Of a stretch of 64,000 bases of DNA, positions 36,229 to 44,484 are shown piece by piece. The stretch is from the NCBI GenBank assembly GCA_965263305.1, contig OZ253666.1, positions 3,224,001 to 3,288,000 on the forward strand, written 5' to 3'. The stretch's first letter is position 1; the number at the start of each line of letters is the position of its first letter. The position numbers and the translations under genes are program-made. The notes below the pieces were generated by a model. The model was given only the letters and a program-made list of their open reading frames with translations. It was not told where the DNA came from and did not search any database. Origin of the DNA: MED-G105 sp965263305 (GTDB lineage: Bacteria > Pseudomonadota > Alphaproteobacteria > Caulobacterales > Parvularculaceae).

Positions 36229-36714
36229 TTACTTCCCATCCTTTTCGTCGCGTATATCGCGGCAGAGGTTGACGGTTTCAAGTGCGGCGAGGGCGGCTTC
36301 AGCGCCTTTATTGCCGGCTTTTGTGCCGGCGCGCTCAATGGCTTGTTCAATTGTTTCGGTCGTCAGAACGCCGAACGCCACCGGCACGCCCGTTGTGGCT
36401 GAGACATTGGCGATACCGCTCGCGGCCTCGCCGGCAACATAGTCAAAATGGGGGGTTGCACCGCGGATGACGCATCCAAGAGCGACAACGCCGTCATAGC
36501 GTCCCGTCTCGGCGAGTTTTCGGGCGATAAGGGGCACCTCATAGCCGCCAGGGGCAACCGCAATGTCGATATCATCCTGCGCAACGCCATGGCGGCGAAG
36601 GGCGTCTTTCGCGCCATCGCGCAGTCGATCAACGATAAACTCGTTCCAACGGGTGGCGATGATGGCGAACCTTAATCCTTGGCCGGACATCGCGCCTTCA
36701 AATACTTTGCCCAT
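36229..36714 (-). CDS. ribH: 6,7-dimethyl-8-ribityllumazine synthase
   Basis: Joins the pyrimidine intermediate with dihydroxybutanone phosphate to form lumazine. 161 residues. Typical segments are RFAIIATRWNEFIVDRLRDG, VPLIARKLAETGRYDGVVAL, GCVIRGATPHFDYVAGEAAS and VPVAFGVLTTETIEQA. It lies 38 bases after ribB and 4 bases before folE. Confidence 0.96.
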   Translation of the reverse strand: MGKVFEGAMSGQGLRFAIIATRWNEFIVDRLRDGAKDALRRHGVAQDDIDIAVAPGGYEVPLIARKLAETGRYDGVVALGCVIRGATPHFDYVAGEAASGIANVSATTGVPVAFGVLTTETIEQAIERAGTKAGNKGAEAALAALETVNLCRDIRDEKDGK

Positions 36715-36752
36715 GATGCTCTCTTTACTGTCTAAAATTTTCCGACTGACAT

Positions 36753-37394
36753 CTATTCAGCGGCGACGGTGGCGGCCCGTTCAATCTCTTCACGGTGCCG
36801 CGCTAAATCCTCCACCGAGATAATCGGCATATCGTGGCGCGCGGCGAACTTCTCAAGATCCGGTAGGCGCGCCATGGCGCCATCATCATTCATCACTTCA
36901 CAGATCATCGCGGCCGGAGTGAGCCCCGCTAAGCGCGCGACATCAACGCTTGCCTCGGTTTGGCCGCGGCGTTCTAAAACGCCGCCATCCCGCGCGCGTA
37001 AGGGAAACATATGTCCAGGCGTTGCGATATCTTGTGGGCCGGTGTTTGGGTGGATCAATGTCTGGATTGTGGTGGCGCGATCATGGGCGGATATGCCTGT
37101 GGTGACGCCTTCGGCGGCTTCGACAGAAACGGTAAACGCCGTTCCGAACCCTGATCGGTTGTCTTCTGGTTTGACCATCATGGGCAGGGCGAGGCGATCA
37201 ATCAGGGGCGCCGCCATGGCGCAGCAGATGAGGCCGCGCCCGAACATGGCGCAAAAGTTCACCGCTTCGGGCGTCACGAAATCCGCCGCCATGGCGAGGT
37301 CGCCTTCATTCTCCCTGTTTTCATCATCAACGATGATAATGAACTTTCCAGCCTTGAATGTTTCGATCGCATTTGTAATCGGGGCTAGGGGCAT
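36753..37394 (-). CDS. ribB: 3,4-dihydroxy-2-butanone-4-phosphate synthase (stand-alone)
   Basis: Makes dihydroxybutanone phosphate from ribulose-5-phosphate. 213 residues, the full length of a single DHBP synthase domain; there is no C-terminal GTP cyclohydrolase II (RibA) domain as in RibBA fusions. The active site is in IVDDENRENEGDLAMAADF, with SGFGTAFTVSVEA and PGHMFPLRARDGGVLERRGQ further on. It overlaps ribE by one base (ATG within TTATG region), showing tight coupling. RibA must be encoded elsewhere. Confidence 0.95.
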   Translation of the reverse strand: MPLAPITNAIETFKAGKFIIIVDDENRENEGDLAMAADFVTPEAVNFCAMFGRGLICCAMAAPLIDRLALPMMVKPEDNRSGFGTAFTVSVEAAEGVTTGISAHDRATTIQTLIHPNTGPQDIATPGHMFPLRARDGGVLERRGQTEASVDVARLAGLTPAAMICEVMNDDGAMARLPDLEKFAARHDMPIISVEDLARHREEIERAATVAAE

Positions 37395-38044
37395 TATGCG
37401 GCTCCTTTTTGGGAATTCTTGGCGCCACTTGCATGAGTGGTCGGTTGTTCGGCGATGGTGGATTGTGTGAGGCGCTCGACATATTTTGCCAGGATGTCGA
37501 CCTCGAGGTTAACTTTCTCGCCGACCGCCTTTCGCGGCAGGACGAGCTTCGTTTGACTGTAAGCAATCAGTGTCAGATCGAACCAGTCAGGGCCAGTATG
37601 AACGACGGTGAGGGAAGCGCCGTCGACGCATATATACCCTTTCGGCACGATATATTTGAGAAGGCTAGCGTCTGCACTGATCGTTAACCAGAGAGCATCT
37701 TTATCCTGACGTTTTTCCTGTATAACGCCGGTTCCGTCGACATGTCCCTGTACGTAGTGCCCGCCAAGTCGTGTTGTGGGTAGGGCGGCGCGTTCAAGGG
37801 CGACGTTCCCACCTGGCGCTAACACTTCAAGGCTCGTTCGGGTAAGGGTTTCGGGCGCGAGGCCGACCGTGAAAATATCGTTTTCCAAGGCGGTGACTGT
37901 AAGGCAAACGCCGTTAACGGCGATGGAATCCCCGAGATGGGCATCCTCTAAGACTGTCGTTGCCCGGATAGAGAGATCAAAACCGTCTCCCTTGGGGCCG
38001 ATGGCGACAACTTCACCCAATTCTTCCACAAGGCCGGTGAACAT
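37394..38044 (-). CDS. ribE: Riboflavin synthase, alpha subunit
   Basis: Dismutates two lumazines to riboflavin. 216 residues starting MFTGLVEELGEV, with two repeated lumazine-binding halves (DSIAVNGVCLTVTAL ... GHYVQGHVDGTG, then ICVDGASLTVVHTG). The ATG at 38044 overlaps the ribD TGA in ATGA fashion, so it is preferred over the GTG just upstream. Confidence 0.96.
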   Translation of the reverse strand: MFTGLVEELGEVVAIGPKGDGFDLSIRATTVLEDAHLGDSIAVNGVCLTVTALENDIFTVGLAPETLTRTSLEVLAPGGNVALERAALPTTRLGGHYVQGHVDGTGVIQEKRQDKDALWLTISADASLLKYIVPKGYICVDGASLTVVHTGPDWFDLTLIAYSQTKLVLPRKAVGEKVNLEVDILAKYVERLTQSTIAEQPTTHASGAKNSQKGAA

Positions 38045-39222
38045 CACGCACTCTCCTTTCGCTGGCGGTAACCGCGATACAAGATGTCGGATCCAATAGG
38101 GTGGGGCGGATCAAAGCGGAAGCGCGATGCATCCTGCAACGTGTCAACGCCTGCGCCGGCAAAGGCGGGACGCCCCCCGCCGATGAGTTTCGGGGCGACA
38201 AACAGCGCTAATTCCTCGATCAAATCCTGATCAAAAAACGCCCCTAATACCGTTCCACCACCCTCGACCATTACTTTCACGACACCCCTTTGGTGAAGCG
38301 CCTTTAAGAGGGCCGTTAAGTCTGGTCGACCGTCATGGTCTGTAGACAGAATTAGAGGGTCAACACCCATTTCTTCGAATGCCCGCAGGCGCGCGGCCGG
38401 TGCGCGATCCGTGGTAGCGAGAAGAGCGCTGATGCCTGGTGCATCGTTGCCTTGATGCGCTGACCGCTCAAAAACCTTCGCGCCGGGAGAGGTTCGGGCC
38501 GTTGAATCCAAGACAACCCGCAACGGTTGGCGCATCGCCAGGCCGGGCGGGCGGGCAGTGAGGGAGGGGTCGTCCGCCAGAACCGTCCCAGCGCCCACAA
38601 TCATCGCGTCCACCCCCCAGCGATCGCGATGGCCGGCCTCTCGCGCTTCCGGCCCTGTGATCCATTGGCTTTCACCCGTTGATGTGGCGACCCGGCCATC
38701 AAGGCTCATGGCGGCCTTGGCTAAAACATAGCTGCTCCCGGTTTTGATCCCGTGAACCCAGGATGCGTTCAGTTTTCGCGTCTCTTCAATGGGGAGATGG
38801 CGCACTGACATCCCCGATTCGGCGAGCCGTTCGGCGCCGCCGGCCGCGAGCGCGTTGGGGTCTTTTTCGGCAAAGATTGTTTCAGCGACGCCAGCGGCGA
38901 TTAATGCTTCCGTACAGGGACCAGTGCGGCCATGGTGGTTGCAAGGCTCCAGGGTCACGTAGGCGGTGGCGCCGTGCGTCTCGTTGCTTTGAGTTTTTGC
39001 GTCGGCAATCGCGGCGACTTCGGCATGGGGCGTGCCCGGTCCCGTGTGCCAGCCACGACCGATGACCTTGCCATCGTGCACCAAAACGCACCCGACCATG
39101 GGGTTCGGTGAAGTCAGCCCTTCAGCGCGACGGGCTAACGCGACGGCTTCGCTAAGAAAGCGTGCGTCTTGGTCAGTATCGTCAATCGTTTGGGCGTTAG
39201 CCACAAAAAAATCCCGTCGCAT
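38044..39222 (-). CDS. ribD: Bifunctional pyrimidine deaminase/reductase
   Basis: Second and third steps of riboflavin synthesis. 392 residues. The deaminase domain (about 25-150) has TSPNPMVGCVLV, GTPHAEVAAI and the zinc motif PCNHHGRTGPCTEALIAAGV; the reductase domain follows (YVLAKAAMSLDGRVATSTGE, RWGVDAMIVGAGTVLADDPS, MVEGGGTVLGAFF). First gene of the operon, about 130 bases after the FMN riboswitch. A GTG at 39204 preceded by ACGGGA is an alternative start to ATG 39222. Confidence 0.95.
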   Translation of the reverse strand: MRRDFFVANAQTIDDTDQDARFLSEAVALARRAEGLTSPNPMVGCVLVHDGKVIGRGWHTGPGTPHAEVAAIADAKTQSNETHGATAYVTLEPCNHHGRTGPCTEALIAAGVAETIFAEKDPNALAAGGAERLAESGMSVRHLPIEETRKLNASWVHGIKTGSSYVLAKAAMSLDGRVATSTGESQWITGPEAREAGHRDRWGVDAMIVGAGTVLADDPSLTARPPGLAMRQPLRVVLDSTARTSPGAKVFERSAHQGNDAPGISALLATTDRAPAARLRAFEEMGVDPLILSTDHDGRPDLTALLKALHQRGVVKVMVEGGGTVLGAFFDQDLIEELALFVAPKLIGGGRPAFAGAGVDTLQDASRFRFDPPHPIGSDILYRGYRQRKESA

Positions 39223-39352
39223 CTGCTTCGGGACGTGGGCTTAGCGGCAGTGCGCAACTCAAGTGTATCGGCGTGAGGGGACCCTCAATCCGACATAACA
39301 CACTAACGTTTTTGCCGTCACCTAATGGCGATCTGACAAAACGGTTTGCGCA

Positions 39353-39494
39353 ATCTTCTACCATCCGGACTATGACCGTCGGCTCTGGAATCTCACCAGA
39401 TCCTGCTTTGCGCCTCTTACGAAAACGCTCGGCTCGCGGGCTTATCGGATTTCTCCGAAACACCGCCGGTGGGGACTTTCACCCCGCCCCGAAG
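39353..39494 (-). promoter_or_regulatory. FMN riboswitch (RFN element)
   Basis: Read on the minus strand, the conserved blocks appear in order: GGGGCGGGGTGAAAGTCCCC, ACCGGCGGT, AAGCCCGCGAGCCG, GCAGGATCTGGTGAGATTCC, AGAGCCGACGGT and ATAGTCCGGATGG. This is the full RFN consensus. It controls ribD-ribE-ribB-ribH-folE. No T-run terminator is visible in the 130 bases before ribD, though a GAGGG/CCCTC hairpin is; control at translation is therefore more likely than at termination. Confidence 0.95.
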
Positions 39495-40011
39495 ATTTAT
39501 TTTTCGCAACATTTCTGCTGCGATAGCCAACATATGGGGGTTAGGGCCCAGTTTCAAGCGTCTTCGGCGCCGGCAGAATTTTCCACCGTTAACGCGCAGT
39601 CAGTTTTGCGAGGTTTGGCGGCGGCCTGAATTTCGAAATTTAAGAAAAAATCGCATAAAGAGAGGGATTTTCCCTAAAACGGTGACGTCGTGGACGGGAA
39701 GAATTTGGAATGCACTTTCGAATCAGTTTTTTGCGGCCCGGATATGTCTCGAAAAGATGGCGTTAGACTCTTTGGTGCAGAAATCGCCGATATGAGCGAT
39801 CGTCCATTCAGTGGACACGGAATAGCGCCTCCCGCGTGGTAACCCATGGGCGTTTAGTCCGAGGCGCACAAAGAGAGCCCTACGCTGGGTTTCTGGCGAC
39901 ATATCAAGCGCATCTTGCTGATCGATGCTGACGTTTCTGGTTATCGAGAGCCTAGAGATACGGTTACAGGAACGTCTGTTTACTCTGGCAGTAGACAATT
40001 CTGCCGTACCA
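39495..40011. other. Gene-free stretch upstream of the rib operon
   Basis: About 515 bases between the FMN riboswitch and the XRE regulator's stop. It should contain the rib promoter on the minus strand near 39500-39600. Short frames here have no ribosome site or family resemblance, and no repeat or RNA gene was recognised. Confidence 0.45.
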
Positions 40012-40452
40012 TCATTCAGGGCGGACTATCTCGCCCTCGCTAAACGTCTGATTCAACAAACCAAGAACCCGTTTTCTTTGAGTTTTCGTCCCAATGCGCA
40101 TGAACACGGCAAGAAGTTCGGCCATTGCTTCAGCCTCATCCAAATCTTGTTTACCCTTCAGCGGATTGTTCGCGTGAGCTTGGGTTCGAAATGGTGCGCT
40201 AGAATCTTCAAAACCCGCTGTTTGATCATTGGAATTCGGCAAAAAATCTTGAATCGAAGCGTTATAAAATTCAGCTAATTTATAGATCGTTTCTATACTG
40301 CATTTTGAGGAGCCTTTTTCGTATTTCTGATATTGTTGTGGGCTGATTTCCAGGAATTGTGCGATATCCGCTTGTGTTTTGCCAGCGGTCGTTCGGCGGA
40401 TCCTCATTCTTGATCCGATTTCCTGATCAATGTGGTTCTCTGGCGTCGTCAT
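40012..40452 (-). CDS. XRE-family transcriptional regulator
   Basis: 146 residues. A helix-turn-helix of Cro/CI type lies at about 10-65 (SRMRIRRTTAGKTQADIAQF, ISPQQYQKYEKGSSKCSIET, IYKLAEFYNASIQDFL). The C-terminal part (about 75-146) has a helical segment, MAELLAVFMRIGTKTQRKRV, that may dimerise. Similar small regulators in Alphaproteobacteria often control their own gene or neighbours. It stands alone, with more than 500 gene-free bases on each side. Confidence 0.88.
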   Translation of the reverse strand: MTTPENHIDQEIGSRMRIRRTTAGKTQADIAQFLEISPQQYQKYEKGSSKCSIETIYKLAEFYNASIQDFLPNSNDQTAGFEDSSAPFRTQAHANNPLKGKQDLDEAEAMAELLAVFMRIGTKTQRKRVLGLLNQTFSEGEIVRPE

Positions 40453-40978
40453 GATGTCATGCTCTTAGTGTCAGTACTTTTAGGTCGGCAATAGACCTGA
40501 TGTCCGGTTCGATATTTCGAAAGGTCAATTTTGTTTTTGACTCTTGGTGTTAAATCCAATGCGCATTACTCTGTGTACGGATTTTATATTTAAACCGGAA
40601 CCGTGAGTCGCATTTAGAGCGTGTGGTTTGGTCTATTTAGTATTGTCCGCTACGAAGTCAATTCAGGATCTTCAGTAGTAATCATTACGTTAGGCCAATC
40701 AACTGTCATCTTACGAGTGTTGTGCGCAATCTATGCGTGTATTAGCAGATAAATGTGCGCTTAGGTTGAAAAAAGTAACTGCAATTTACATAAAAGTTTA
40801 CAAAACCTAATATGGTATAGTTGGTCCTCTCTTTTGTGTATTTTATTCAACTTTTGAGTGATAAAAATTTAGAGAAATGAGTAATTGATCTGTTCTTGAG
40901 AGAAAATTTTAGCATGAAAAGTGATCCAAAACTAAACTAGTGGTTTTGCTGTCCTTCATGCGCCGTTGCTGACTAGCT
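40453..40978. other. AT-rich gene-free stretch between XRE regulator and VOC gene
   Basis: About 525 bases, clearly more AT-rich than its surroundings. It includes a short inverted repeat AGGTC-N7-GACCT at about 40482-40498, close to the XRE start and a possible autoregulatory site. Otherwise I see no reading frame, terminator or RNA gene. Confidence 0.45.
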
Positions 40979-41536
40979 TTAGCGTTCTGCTGCAATTTTG
41001 TCATGAAGCCATGCTGCGTGCCGAGGGGCTTTTTTGGTCCGATTCCACTCTTCAAGCATCAAAGGCGCAACCCGCTTTAGTTCGGACATTTGTTCGTCAG
41101 TGTGCGTGTCAGCCGACAATTCAAGTCGGTGTCCATTGGGGTCGAAAAAGTAAATAGACTTAAAAATACCATGATTTGTGGGGCCAATGACCTCAATGCC
41201 GAGAGACTCAAGATGCGCTTTTGCGGCCATCAACCTATCTTCGTTTTCAACACGGATAGCGATATGCTGGACCCAGGCCGGAGTGTTTTCATCACGCCCC
41301 ATGTCCGGCTGTTCCGGTAACTCGAAAAACGCCAAGACGTTTTTGTTCCCTATGTCCATAAATATATGCATGTAGGGATCGTATGCGCCGGTCGACGGTA
41401 CATGGTCTTCCGCAATTGCCAATTGGAAAGTAGCGTTTAATGCGGTCTCATAAAATAAGACTGTTTCCTGTGCATCTTTGCAACGGTAGGCCACATGATG
41501 AAACCCAAACAGCGGCGGTGGCGTCAATTGCGTCAT
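40979..41536 (-). CDS. Glyoxalase / VOC-superfamily protein
   Basis: 185 residues. Two beta-alpha-beta-beta-beta modules: FGFHHVAYRCKDAQETVLFY with the first metal His, and AWVQHIAIRVENEDRLMAAK with FFDPNGHRLELSAD giving the second His/Glu pair. The family covers glyoxalase I, ring-cleaving dioxygenases and antibiotic-binding proteins. The middle part (MHIFMDIGNKNVLAFFELPE) resembles extradiol-dioxygenase-like VOC members. The reaction cannot be fixed. It is an isolated gene. Confidence 0.85.
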   Translation of the reverse strand: MTQLTPPPLFGFHHVAYRCKDAQETVLFYETALNATFQLAIAEDHVPSTGAYDPYMHIFMDIGNKNVLAFFELPEQPDMGRDENTPAWVQHIAIRVENEDRLMAAKAHLESLGIEVIGPTNHGIFKSIYFFDPNGHRLELSADTHTDEQMSELKRVAPLMLEEWNRTKKAPRHAAWLHDKIAAER

Positions 41537-41988
41537 GGTAAGGGAGCCTTAATTTTACCTTTTGATTCGTTCTCGCCCAATTCGCGTGTCCGAATGCCTA
41601 GGATTTTAGCGGCGTTTCGTCTGAAACGGGCGGAATGGCCCGGAATAAATTACGTTTCGTATCTAGTATCATTTGTTACTTTTTACGGCGACTGGCAGAA
41701 AATATCAAGGTAAGACTTAGTTTGCGTGTTTTGACGAGCTAAGAGCATGCTCGAGGATTAATTGACCGTGACGCGGGTTGTCTTGACGTCGCATTGCACG
41801 CCGACCGTTCTTTTAAAAACCCAAGGACGATACGCAGCTCCAATTCTGTTTCGCGCGGCATTCCTTCAAGTTTTTCGTTTTCGGTAATCGAATGCTTAAC
41901 AATAATTGGCAATATTATCAGGTCACGGGAGAGGTCGCTCTGTGACAATACGATTTTTCGACGAATGTCAGGTCTATTGGAGACGAAA
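41537..41988. other. Intergenic region between divergent VOC and PilZ genes
   Basis: About 450 bases carrying both promoters. The open frame continuous with the PilZ gene (from 41794) is Ser/Arg-rich without domain character and is taken as untranslated. No hairpin terminator or known motif was found. Confidence 0.45.
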
Positions 41989-42360
41989 ATGCCGAAGATG
42001 CCATCATTCCGGAAAGCTGTCGCGGCAATCGCCGATCCGCTAGAGGCGGAAATCATGAATGAGCGAATCCGGCAGATACATGAATCGCGACAGTTCGATG
42101 ATGATAAGCACCACGAAAGTGGGTCAAAACGCGTTGCTAACCGCTCAAAAACAATGCGCGTTGGAGAAATTCTGTTTGATAATGGGCGAACGGCCAGCTG
42201 TGTTGTGCGCGATCTTAGTAAAACCGGTATGCGGCTAACATTAACGGAGGCAATTAAACTGCCGCCAATGTTCCGTCTCCGCGCGCCAACCCTGAATTTC
42301 GAGGGCGAAGTAACCCTTGTCTGGCAAGATGGCGAAGAATTTGGGGTCACGTTCTTTTAA
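41989..42360 (+). CDS. PilZ-domain protein
   Basis: 123 residues from ATG 41989, with GGAG at about 41979-41982 and 6-7 base spacing. After a charged N-terminal helix region, residues about 50-123 form a PilZ-like beta-barrel: RVGEILFDNGRTASCVVRDL, SKTGMRLTL and VTLVWQDGEEFGVTF. The D-x-S-x-x-G part of the c-di-GMP motif is present (DLSKTG); the preceding arginine cluster is replaced by RSKTMR, so ligand binding is plausible but not certain. It may link c-di-GMP to motility or envelope traits. Confidence 0.75.
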   Translation: MPKMPSFRKAVAAIADPLEAEIMNERIRQIHESRQFDDDKHHESGSKRVANRSKTMRVGEILFDNGRTASCVVRDLSKTGMRLTLTEAIKLPPMFRLRAPTLNFEGEVTLVWQDGEEFGVTFF

Positions 42361-42504
42361 GACGCTTTGGTCTCAATTGGCCTCAGCAACGAATACCAAC
42401 CTTAGCGATGGCGAATTTTAGCACCTGACCCCATGTTACAGTGCTTTAGCGGGCTCATCGATTTGCCCCTTGGCCAGGGAAAATGCTGAGCGTATTGTGT
42501 GTCA

Positions 42505-43605
42505 ATGAGCGTTCATGCTGCCCATATCGAGGTCAATGATTCTCAACCGCCGTATGTTTGTTGGGTGGTCTCAGACGGAAGGGCTGGTGTTCGAAATCAG
42601 GCGCTCGGGCTTGCCGAAGCCGTCAACCGGATAATGCCGATACAGATCATTGATCGCCAGGCTCGTCTGAAGGGCGCTTGGCGAAAAATGCCCCGTTGGC
42701 TAACGCCATCACCGATCGATAAGCTAGACATGGCGAGCGATACGTTTTCACCGCCATTTCCAGATATTTGGATCGGCGCCGGGCGGCAGGCCGTGATTTT
42801 ATCGGCGGAGGTGAAAAAGGCGTCTCCGGAGACTTTTGTCGTTCAGGCGCAGAACCCTCGCGCGTCGTTGCGCTATTTTGATCTTATCATCCCGCCGACC
42901 CATGATGGTGTTCCGCCCGATGACAAGGTCTTTCCTATTCTTGGCGCGCCGAACCGATTGACATCTGCATCATTGAGCCAGGCTGGCGCTGCATTCGCGC
43001 CCTTGGTCGAACACTTGCCCAAACCGAGGATCGCAGTCCTTATCGGCGGACCCAACAGTGAATTCGATTTTGACGACGATGACGGCCGGCAGATCATCCA
43101 GAAAATAAAAGAGCTTATCGAAAAAGGGATGGGCGTAATGGTAACGACGTCCAGACGCACGCCCGAGACGTTCGTTAAACAAGCGTTAGAATGCCTTAAG
43201 GCCTCCGATTGCTTCTTTGATGGTCGCCGTGGCATCGAGGGACGCGCTGACGACGCAAAACCGTATCCTGGGCTATTGAGCGTCGCTGACCACGTACTCG
43301 TCACGATGGACAGTGTGAATATGATGAGCGAAGCGGCGAGTGCTGGAAAACCTGTGCAGCTGATTCCACTGAGAAAAAAAAATCAGCTGAGATTTGCCCA
43401 AACCGGCGGGCAAATGAACAGATCAAAATTTGATCGGTTTCGTGACGACATGCGCGCCTTAGACTTGGTCCGTCCTCTCAATATGGGCGTGGAACATTGG
43501 TCCCCGCCAGCTTTTGATGAGACAGAACGCGCCGCACGGCATATCGCAACCCGTTTTGAAGAGCATGTCCTCAAGCTTAGAGAGAAAAACACGCTCAACG
43601 CTTAA
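42505..43605 (+). CDS. ELM1-family (DUF1022) protein
   Basis: 366 residues. WVVSDGRAGVRNQALGLAEA is the signature N-terminus; PDIWIGAGRQAVILSAEVKK, VQAQNPRASLRYFDLIIPPT, HDGVPPDDKVFPILGAPNRL, AVLIGGPNSEFDFDDDDGRQ, VTTSRRTPETFV and VTMDSVNMMSEAASAGKPVQ follow. The fold is that of GT-B glycosyltransferases; the plant member ELM1 is a mitochondrial fission factor, and the bacterial members have no settled role. Two or three starts are near each other (GTG 42499, ATG 42505). It stands alone. Confidence 0.86.
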   Translation: MSVHAAHIEVNDSQPPYVCWVVSDGRAGVRNQALGLAEAVNRIMPIQIIDRQARLKGAWRKMPRWLTPSPIDKLDMASDTFSPPFPDIWIGAGRQAVILSAEVKKASPETFVVQAQNPRASLRYFDLIIPPTHDGVPPDDKVFPILGAPNRLTSASLSQAGAAFAPLVEHLPKPRIAVLIGGPNSEFDFDDDDGRQIIQKIKELIEKGMGVMVTTSRRTPETFVKQALECLKASDCFFDGRRGIEGRADDAKPYPGLLSVADHVLVTMDSVNMMSEAASAGKPVQLIPLRKKNQLRFAQTGGQMNRSKFDRFRDDMRALDLVRPLNMGVEHWSPPAFDETERAARHIATRFEEHVLKLREKNTLNA

Positions 43606-43793
43606 GAACGCGCTCTCGAGTGCTGCGACGAAGAAACGACGAGGGGACAATTCCCTGCGACGAGGGGATCGATCCTAGTATTGGGGTGAATGCCGACGAT
43701 TGCTACCTATGTAGCGTCCGGCCAGGGAGGCGATTCGTTTTTCTGGTCGGCGTTTTGAGCAGAACCTAGCCCTCTTTTTTGCTCATTTGACTA

Positions 43794-43829
43794 GCCGGAC
43801 GGTCCAAAATGGACGGTCCGGCCCTTTTT
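43794..43829 (+). terminator. Rho-independent terminator
   Basis: GCCGGACGGTCC (43794-43805) and GGACGGTCCGGC (43811-43822), 12-base arms with a single mismatch, loop AAAAT, then TTTTT. It ends transcription from the ELM1-family gene 190 bases upstream. Confidence 0.85.
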
Positions 43830-43850
43830 ATGCAGCGATTACGTGATCGG

Positions 43851-44324
43851 TTACGCGGTCATCGCGCGCAACATCCAGGCGGTTTTTTCATGAACTTGGA
43901 TGCGTTGGGTCAGAAGGTCCTCACTCGCCGCGTCATCGGCGTCATCGGCAACTTCGAGGGCCTCGCGCGCGCGGCGAATCAACGTTTCGTGCCCGTCTAA
44001 CAAGTTTGCGAGCATATCACTTGCGGCCGGCGGTTCTTCTTCGGCGCTTTCCAAAGCGGCGGTTTGTGCGAACACTTTGCCGCTCGCCGGGGCGAAATGA
44101 CCAAGGGCGCGAACCCGTTCGGCGAGTTCATCGAGAGCGGTCCACATTTCTCGGTATTGTTCTTCAAACATTGTGTGGAGGGTATGAAATTGCGCACCGG
44201 TGACGTTCCAGTGATAGGCATGGGTCTTTTGATAAAGGACATAGGTGTCGGCAAGAACGTTGTTGAGCGCCGTGGCGACGCTGCTGCGGGCGTCCTCACT
44301 GAGGCCGGTATTCATAACGGTCAT
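43851..44324 (-). CDS. dps: Dps family ferritin-like DNA-protection protein
   Basis: 157 residues from ATG 44324, with GGAG 7 bases upstream. Dps dodecamers store iron by oxidising Fe(II) with H2O2 and shield DNA. The ferroxidase ligands sit in the usual spacing: His38 (AYHWNVTG), His50, Glu54 (FHTLHTMFEEQYREM), Asp65 and Glu69 (ALDELAERV). The N-terminus lacks the Lys-rich DNA-binding tail of E. coli Dps. No OxyR or Fur site was seen upstream. Confidence 0.94.
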   Translation of the reverse strand: MTVMNTGLSEDARSSVATALNNVLADTYVLYQKTHAYHWNVTGAQFHTLHTMFEEQYREMWTALDELAERVRALGHFAPASGKVFAQTAALESAEEEPPAASDMLANLLDGHETLIRRAREALEVADDADDAASEDLLTQRIQVHEKTAWMLRAMTA

Positions 44325-44484
44325 GGCTATTCTCCAATTCAATGGCGTTTGATGGCGTAAAAAATAGGTAGGGCGCCATGACGCCCGTTCCAAATTCAAA
44401 ATACCAACGTTGCGTATCATGAGAACCGATGCGCCAAGACCGATGGAGCGCGCGATCAAAGCATCGCTCAGAGCTTGGCGCAGG

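Noticed and set aside
39723..40278. Short open frames on both strands between the rib operon and the XRE gene
   Set aside because: No ribosome sites, no protein-like composition; one overlaps the clear XRE gene in antisense.
41794..41988. N-terminal extension of the PilZ gene
   Set aside because: Ser/Arg-rich stretch without structure; the ATG at 41989 has a good GGAG site.
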